DNA of 46,960 bases from contig NZ_LATL02000055.1 of the NCBI RefSeq assembly GCF_000972705.2, positions 1 to 46,960 on the forward strand. Reading direction: 5' to 3'. The stretch comes from Limnoraphis robusta CS-951. GTDB lineage: Bacteria > Cyanobacteriota > Cyanobacteriia > Cyanobacteriales > Microcoleaceae. A program made the translations under genes and the position numbers. The notes below the pieces were generated by a model. The model had not been told where the DNA came from. It saw only the letters and a list, made by a program, of their open reading frames with translations, and did not search any database. Positions within the stretch are counted from its first letter, which is position 1; each line of letters opens with the position of its first letter. Positions 42,237 through 46,960 of the stretch are shown piece by piece.

Positions 42237-43316
42237 TTAAGTGCTAAACCGAAACGCCCCTAAATATTGATAGGTTCCATATTGTTCTTGACTGCTAAAT
42301 AGTCGAACTTCATGGTTTCCTGAACCCGGTAAAGAACAAGGAATATTAGACGTTTTACGAGTGGGAGGACTACAGAGAAAGGTTTGTCTATGTCCTTGGG
42401 GTACAACTTCCGCCATCATCCAACGATTTTTAGAATTTTCTAACTGAATATCAACCTTATTTTGGACTCGGATATTAGAAAGTTTAGGGGAAATTAACCG
42501 GAACCCTTCCGCAAAAAATTCAGGCTGTAAAGAGGGCTGTCTAATAAACTCAGGACGAGATAACGGACGAGCCAATAATTGCCAAGCGGAATCATTTGGA
42601 AGATGAGTCATAATCATCACTTCAGGAGGGGTCAGTAAATAGTTTGTTCGGTACTGTTTAACATAGTCCGAACCGTTAACATAGCCCGTGTCCCAAGTGA
42701 CATCCATTAAATACCATTTATCATTAATTTTAATCCCATTCCAAGCATGACCTTCACCGCTTAAACCCCCATTCAAAGTGCGATAATCTCCGGGGATATA
42801 AGCCACTTCTAAACCTGCTGCTTTTCCTAAAGCTTGCATCAATCTCGCATATCCTGAACAAACGGCTTTACGAGTTCTAAAAACAGTTTGGGCATCTTGA
42901 GGTGGATAATATTTTCGCAGATAAGCGGCATAATCATATTCAATCTTTGTGACAACATAATCATGCAATGCTTTAACGACTAAAAACGGATCTGATTCTC
43001 GTTGAGTAATATATTGGGCAACAGATGTTATACTGGTTTCTGCTGAACTCGGCATTCGAGTAACAAGGGAATCAATGCTAGTTTTTTCCCAGGGCCAAGA
43101 ATTAGTTTGCTGTCGAAAGGCGAGAGTTTGTTGTAGACTGGGAAGGCCTGAAGAATCTGCAACGGCTTTGAAAGTTGTGAGCGGATTGAGTACCGTCAAG
43201 CAGGAGATTATTGCCAAACTGAGCGCCAATATTTGCTTTTTTGTTCGTCTAATTTTCATCCATTTAAAAATCTGAAAAGATTTGAATAAAATCAATAAAG
43301 AAGCTTGCTTATTCAT
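42237..43316 (-). CDS. Secreted transglutaminase-fold protein
   Basis: 359 residues from the ATG at 43316, which has a weak GTGGAAA upstream; an ATG at 43370 would extend it, and one at 43259 would make the signal peptide compact. A hydrophobic helix (ILALSLAIISCLTVL) is the export signal. The core (about 100-215) has the transglutaminase-like catalytic Cys in AVCSGYARL, His in GEGHAWNGIKI and Asp in DVTWDTGY, i.e. the full Cys-His-Asp triad. The C-terminal part is beta-rich. Such proteins are thought to be peptidases or peptide-bond transferases on the cell surface; the substrate is unknown. Confidence 0.75.
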   Translation of the reverse strand: MNKQASLLILFKSFQIFKWMKIRRTKKQILALSLAIISCLTVLNPLTTFKAVADSSGLPSLQQTLAFRQQTNSWPWEKTSIDSLVTRMPSSAETSITSVAQYITQRESDPFLVVKALHDYVVTKIEYDYAAYLRKYYPPQDAQTVFRTRKAVCSGYARLMQALGKAAGLEVAYIPGDYRTLNGGLSGEGHAWNGIKINDKWYLMDVTWDTGYVNGSDYVKQYRTNYLLTPPEVMIMTHLPNDSAWQLLARPLSRPEFIRQPSLQPEFFAEGFRLISPKLSNIRVQNKVDIQLENSKNRWMMAEVVPQGHRQTFLCSPPTRKTSNIPCSLPGSGNHEVRLFSSQEQYGTYQYLGAFRFST

Positions 43317-43800
43317 AGTTTCCACAAAACTTTTGCCGGGTAATGTCAGCTTTATTCCGATGATCAACACGCAGAAATGACTATCCCAACCTGCACCAGA
43401 GGTAGGAAAAACGTAAGAAATTCAATTGACTCATAATTCGCTCAGAGAGTATTCGGCTATAGGATTCGAGAGTAATTTTACGAATCCTTTTGACTCCCTT
43501 GTGAATTTAATTTCGCTCCGTTTCTTAGGATTTCCGGGAGTTTTGAGAATTGCTGTTATTTTTGTCAATCTAATTTAATCAAGCTTAAGTCAATTCAAAC
43601 CCGAACTTTTTCAAGAAGTTTATGGCAGAGATTTTCCTGAAAATCGTCAGTATAGATGAAGGATTAATGAGATCAGTTGTCTTCCTCAATTCCATCAACA
43701 ACCGTCAGTGTATAGAAAGTTTTTCTGATGGGGTTTACGGCTAACAGTTAAGCGACAAGAGCCAACAATTATTCACTGCGTTAAGCAATCTGACTCTTTA

Positions 43801-43853
43801 GAGAGGGAAACGAGTTCCCCAAAGCCAGAATTTAGGAAACAAGGGAAGACCCC
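43801..43853 (+). ncRNA. Possible small structured RNA or rbfA leader with two GGAAAC motifs
   Basis: Within the 5' region of rbfA, GGGAA-ACGAG-TTCCC (43805-43819) and GGG-AAGA-CCCC (43843-43853) are hairpins, and the segment contains GGAAAC twice. The Yfr2/cyano-1 family of cyanobacterial RNAs has conserved GGAAAC loops, which is why I note it, but I see no terminator after it and cannot confirm the family. It could equally be the rbfA leader. The rest of the 520-bp gap holds no gene I can support. Confidence 0.25.
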
Positions 43854-43893
43854 ACGTTAAACTGATAGGAGTCTAGCTTAGGTGAAGATTGTC

Positions 43894-44322
43894 ATGCCTA
43901 CAGATCGTCGAGTTTCCCGAGTGGCTGCACAGATTAAACGGGAGGTGAGTCAAATATTAATGCAAGAAGTCAAAGATGATCGAGTCGGAAGTGGTATGGT
44001 GAGCATCACAGATGTGGAAGTTGCAGGAGATCTTCAACACGTTAAAATCTTTGTGAGCATTTACGGTAGTGAAGAAGCTCGTCAAGAAACGATGGTAGGT
44101 TTACGAGCGGCGACGGGCTACATCCGCTCTACTCTCGGTCAACGGGTGCGTTTACGTCGAACTCCAGAAGTTGTGTTTTTAGAAGATCGTTCGTTAGAGC
44201 GAGGTGATAAAATGTTATCGCTGCTGAATCACATTTCTGAAAACCGGAAACCGGATGAAGATCAGCAACCTCTGGAGGATTCTTCAGAGCAATACATTCC
44301 TGATACTCCTCAACCTGAATGA
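43894..44322 (+). CDS. rbfA: Ribosome-binding factor A
   Basis: 142 residues from ATG 43894, with AGGTGAAG 8 bases upstream (a GTG at 43882 would add four). RbfA binds the 30S subunit near helix 1 of 16S rRNA for late maturation. Family blocks: [50 protein letters not shown] and [31 protein letters not shown]. The KH-like fold ends about residue 115; the tail is acidic. The stop overlaps the start of the next gene by 4 bp (ATGA). Confidence 0.95.
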   Translation: MPTDRRVSRVAAQIKREVSQILMQEVKDDRVGSGMVSITDVEVAGDLQHVKIFVSIYGSEEARQETMVGLRAATGYIRSTLGQRVRLRRTPEVVFLEDRSLERGDKMLSLLNHISENRKPDEDQQPLEDSSEQYIPDTPQPE

Positions 44323-45926
44323 ATCTCTCGCTAGCAGAACAAGTCGCCCAGATGGTCGTGGTCCGAGCTTCCGGTTATCTGTTTGACCATCAAATTCGCT
44401 ATCCGGTTTGGGAGCCTCCCTCTGCTCAGTTACAACATTGGTTGCAAGACTTGGGGGTGGGTGGGGTTCTTTTAGTCGATGGTAGCGCTGTAGAAATCAC
44501 GGCTCGTACCCAACAACTCCAGTCTTGGGCGAAATTTCCCTTGCTGTTAGCCGCAGATATTGAAGAAGGGGTGGGTCAACGCTTTGCGGGAGCGACTTGG
44601 TTTCCACCCCCGATGACCATTGGAACTCTGGCGGCGACGGATGTTAAAAAGGCTGTAGACGCTGCAAAACAGATGGGAGCGATTACCGCTCAAGAAGCCT
44701 TAGCGATAGGTTTAAACTGGATTCTGGCTCCGGTGGTGGATGTAAATAATAACCCGGACAACCCGGTGATTAATGTGCGTTCGTTTGGAGAGACGGAGGG
44801 TACTGTTAGTCAGTTAGCGAGCGCCTTTATTCGCGGTTGTCAATCTTATCCGGTTCTCACGACAGCCAAACATTTTCCCGGTCATGGTGACACGGCGATT
44901 GATTCTCATTTAGAATTACCAACGATTCCCCATTGCGATCAACGTCTCCATCAGCTAGAGTTGCTTCCGTTTCAAGCGGCGATTTCTACTGGGGTTGATG
45001 CGGTGATGAGCGCTCATCTGTTAATAGCGGCTTGGGATGACCAACGACCTGCAACCTTGTCGAGATCTATTTTAACGGGTCAGTTGCGTCAAAACCTGGG
45101 GTTTGAAGGGTTGATTGTGACGGATGCGTTGGTGATGGGAGCGATCGCTAACCAGTATAGTCCAGAAGAAGCACCTGTCTTGGCAATAGAGGCGGGAGCT
45201 GATATTATATTGATGCCTGTTGATCCAGAGGTGGCAATTCGCTCTGTTTGCGATGCGGTGGTTTCGGGTCGAATTTCTCTAGAACGGATTCGAGCTTCTG
45301 TACAACGAATTTGGAAGGCGAAGGCGAAAGTCTATCCGGGATGGAATACAAAGCATCCGGGTTTGTTTCCGCCAGAGATTGAGAAACGATCTTTTAGCGG
45401 TTTGAGTCAAAGGTTATCGAGTCAGTCTGCTCAGACGGTGGTTTCTTATCTAGTACGGGAGACGTTGAAGATTGGAGGAACTATCCCGTTAGAACGCTCT
45501 TCTCAAACTCACACCCCCCCACTGCGAAATTTGGTGATTGTCGATGATTTGTTGAACTGTCCCTTTTTAGGCAATCATACTCCAGCGATCGCAGGTCCTG
45601 CTGAATGGGGTTATCAACTGCAATTGATTGACTCCAAAGAGCAACTTGTTGAGGAGTCGCTCTCGTCGGAGGGGGGTTTAACCTTGCTTCAGCTTTTTAT
45701 TCGCGGAAATCCTTTTCGCGGAAGTGAGGGTTTGACTGAGGTTGCAGAGAATAGGCTTAAGAATTTATTAAAAACGGGTCAATTACAAGCCTTAGTGATT
45801 TACGGTAGTCCTTATGCTTTAGATCGGTTTAGACTTCAAATTCCACCGGATCTACCTTACGTCTTTTCTTTTGGTCAAATGCCATCTGCTCAGGCGGTTG
45901 TATTGAAAACCTTGTTTGGACTGTGA
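44319..45926 (+). CDS. GH3 family beta-N-acetylhexosaminidase (NagZ-like)
   Basis: 535 residues. Cytoplasmic GH3 enzymes of this type remove N-acetylglucosamine from recycled muropeptides. The nucleophile Asp is in [10 protein letters not shown], and the acid/base segment is [18 protein letters not shown], the hallmark of GH3 hexosaminidases with a His/Asp loop. It is longer than E. coli NagZ (about 340 residues): residues 370-535 form an extra C-terminal domain, alpha/beta in look, as in many cyanobacterial and Gram-positive members. No signal peptide. Overlaps rbfA by 4 bp, so translationally coupled. Confidence 0.9.
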   Translation: MNLSLAEQVAQMVVVRASGYLFDHQIRYPVWEPPSAQLQHWLQDLGVGGVLLVDGSAVEITARTQQLQSWAKFPLLLAADIEEGVGQRFAGATWFPPPMTIGTLAATDVKKAVDAAKQMGAITAQEALAIGLNWILAPVVDVNNNPDNPVINVRSFGETEGTVSQLASAFIRGCQSYPVLTTAKHFPGHGDTAIDSHLELPTIPHCDQRLHQLELLPFQAAISTGVDAVMSAHLLIAAWDDQRPATLSRSILTGQLRQNLGFEGLIVTDALVMGAIANQYSPEEAPVLAIEAGADIILMPVDPEVAIRSVCDAVVSGRISLERIRASVQRIWKAKAKVYPGWNTKHPGLFPPEIEKRSFSGLSQRLSSQSAQTVVSYLVRETLKIGGTIPLERSSQTHTPPLRNLVIVDDLLNCPFLGNHTPAIAGPAEWGYQLQLIDSKEQLVEESLSSEGGLTLLQLFIRGNPFRGSEGLTEVAENRLKNLLKTGQLQALVIYGSPYALDRFRLQIPPDLPYVFSFGQMPSAQAVVLKTLFGL

Positions 45927-46003
45927 AGCCTTGCGCCTCGGGAGACCAAAAAATTGTAGATTTTGAGGATAGAAGCTGATTCTCAATTAAAATTGGATCA
46001 TTC

Positions 46004-46048
46004 GCCCCCAAAGCTAGTATTTTTCGGCTAGCTAGGGGCAGTTGTTTT
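46004..46048 (+). terminator. Strong Rho-independent terminator after the GH3 gene
   Basis: GCCCC and AGCTAG (46004-46017) pair with CTAGCT and GGGGC (46028-46039), one stem with a small asymmetric bulge, followed by GTTGTTTT. It ends the rbfA/GH3 transcript. Confidence 0.8.
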
Positions 46049-46284
46049 ATAAATCAACTATGGTCGAATTTACTTGACCAAGGAGAGAGTGTTTACCGGA
46101 GTCAAACCCCCGTATGATCACCCTTTGAGGTGTATTTTAGGAAATTTTAATTTCTTTATGGAAAGATTAGAGGGGAATTGTAATCGCTTATACTGAAAAA
46201 AATACTTCCCTAAATTCGATTTTTCCATTATGATTAGATACTGATGCCGTAAACCACCAAAGGCAACCCCAAGAGGGCAAATCT

Positions 46285-46509
46285 ATGACTTACACCACTG
46301 TTCAATACTCACTCAACTTGATCAAAGACGAGGCTCGCGAACTCGTGAGCCAAGGCGTCGTTAGCCGTCAACAGCCTATCTACACCCTCTGCCAATATAT
46401 TCCGGCTCGGGAATGGGCAGGCGTGGAGTGCGAGTTAGAAGCTTGCAATTTCCTGCTACGAGATCGGATTGGCGATCTGATTGGCTGTGAAAAGTGGGAT
46501 AACGATTAA
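46285..46509 (+). CDS. DUF4327 family protein
   Basis: 74 residues, full length for this small cyanobacterial family of unknown function. Characteristic segments are VQYSLNLIKDEARELVSQGVVSRQQPIYTLCQYIP, REWAGVECELEA and FLLRDRIGDLIG. GAGGG lies 6-7 bases upstream of the ATG. A monocistronic gene between a strong terminator and the HEARO-type element. Confidence 0.85.
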   Translation: MTYTTVQYSLNLIKDEARELVSQGVVSRQQPIYTLCQYIPAREWAGVECELEACNFLLRDRIGDLIGCEKWDND

Positions 46510-46639
46510 ACCTTGTTGAACTGGAAACCTAGCAATCATGCTTGTTTTCCCTAGAATAACCCTATGGTTTTCCCTGTGATGTAATCCAGATAACAGTTAC
46601 CCAAAATTGGGCTGTGTTTGGAATCAGAAGTTACATTAC

Positions 46640-46960
46640 CAAAAATTGCCGCACACGCCCCTACCTTTTAGGTATGGGGATATAAGGCCAGGAAAAATGC
46701 TATAATAACTCTACTGGCAGGGTATTCAACCAGTCTAAAAACCCAGCATCTAATGGATGCAATGAACCTTGAAAACTTAAGGTATGGGGTTCTTGCAAGA
46801 AATGCTTTGGCCATATAAAACCTTAAAGCACCAAGTACAGAGAATAAAGCATTTTTTCTCAAGTACGGTAGGGCATACCGAAACTATCTCTGAAATGGGA
46901 TGAACGACTGGGGAGACTCACCCCTCTGGAGTAGGTTAGGAAACCAGCTTGCTGTAAGGG
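46640..46960 (+). mobile_element. IS200/IS605-type element with HEARO-like RNA, runs off the end
   Basis: Very similar to 31283-31676. It starts after TTAC (46636-46639), with the left hairpin CCCCTACC...GGTATGGGG (about 46658-46679), the blocks GGGTATTCAACC, AACCCAGC and TGAACCTTG, and the hairpin CGGTA-GGGCA-TACCG (46866-46880). It is cut by the window end about where the other copy enters its right-end region. An IscB-type nuclease gene, if present, would be expected just downstream, outside this window. Confidence 0.6.

Overview
The window looks like chromosomal DNA of a filamentous, Oscillatoriales-type cyanobacterium. The evidence is the frequent HIP1 octamer (GCGATCGC, for example near 12825 and 14366) and several families largely restricted to cyanobacteria or plastids: Crr6, Tab2, REC-DUF3685, DUF4327, a PerR/FurC-type Fur protein and HEARO-like RNAs. 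The genus is not certain from the sequence alone.

Region 1 (1 to about 7307) is the right-hand part of an integrative element. It holds a cluster of small unknown genes, two of them membrane proteins, and a small winged-helix-like gene. Next comes a 565-bp stretch with a strongly base-paired, possibly RNA-coding region, then a zinc-ribbon/TOPRIM/VirE-type primase-helicase, and a tyrosine integrase lying 108 bp before a tRNA-Ser(TGA) 3' fragment that I read as attR. The intact tRNA (attL) should lie upstream of the window. Region 2 (7308 to about 9050) looks like a second, decayed unit in tandem: a small reading frame with one in-frame TAA, a second related integrase on the opposite strand, and a more eroded tRNA-Ser-like 3' end.

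Region 3 (9086 to 31030) is ordinary chromosome. It has an exported TPR protein, the FO synthase subunit CofH (deazaflavin for photolyase), a tandem pair of DUF2079 membrane proteins, two GT4 glycosyltransferases, Crr6 (NDH-1 assembly) divergent from PerR, and a membrane-anchored protein with a Ser/Tyr/Gly low-complexity tail. It continues with a pseudo-receiver DUF3685 protein, a PhnD-like lipoprotein next to an orphan sensor histidine kinase, and a three-gene operon (hypothetical, pentapeptide-repeat, Lin0512). Between the glycosyltransferases lie a homocysteine methyltransferase remnant, a small palindromic repeat and a HEARO-like RNA.

Region 4 (31031 to 39190) holds a complete non-autonomous IS200/IS605-type element with a HEARO-like RNA whose end supplies the stop codon of a valine-pyruvate aminotransferase gene. 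It then has Tab2, a P-loop ATPase coupled to a TPR protein with an NTPase-like but P-loop-less head (a candidate sensor or conflict module), a membrane-anchored helical protein, and two near-identical DUF29-like genes separated and followed by arrays of a 73-bp repeat. Region 5 (39216 to 46960) has a luciferase-like flavin oxidoreductase, a GH13 trehalose-synthase-like enzyme, a transglutaminase-fold secreted protein, rbfA overlapping a GH3 N-acetylhexosaminidase gene, a DUF4327 gene, and another HEARO-type element that runs off the end.
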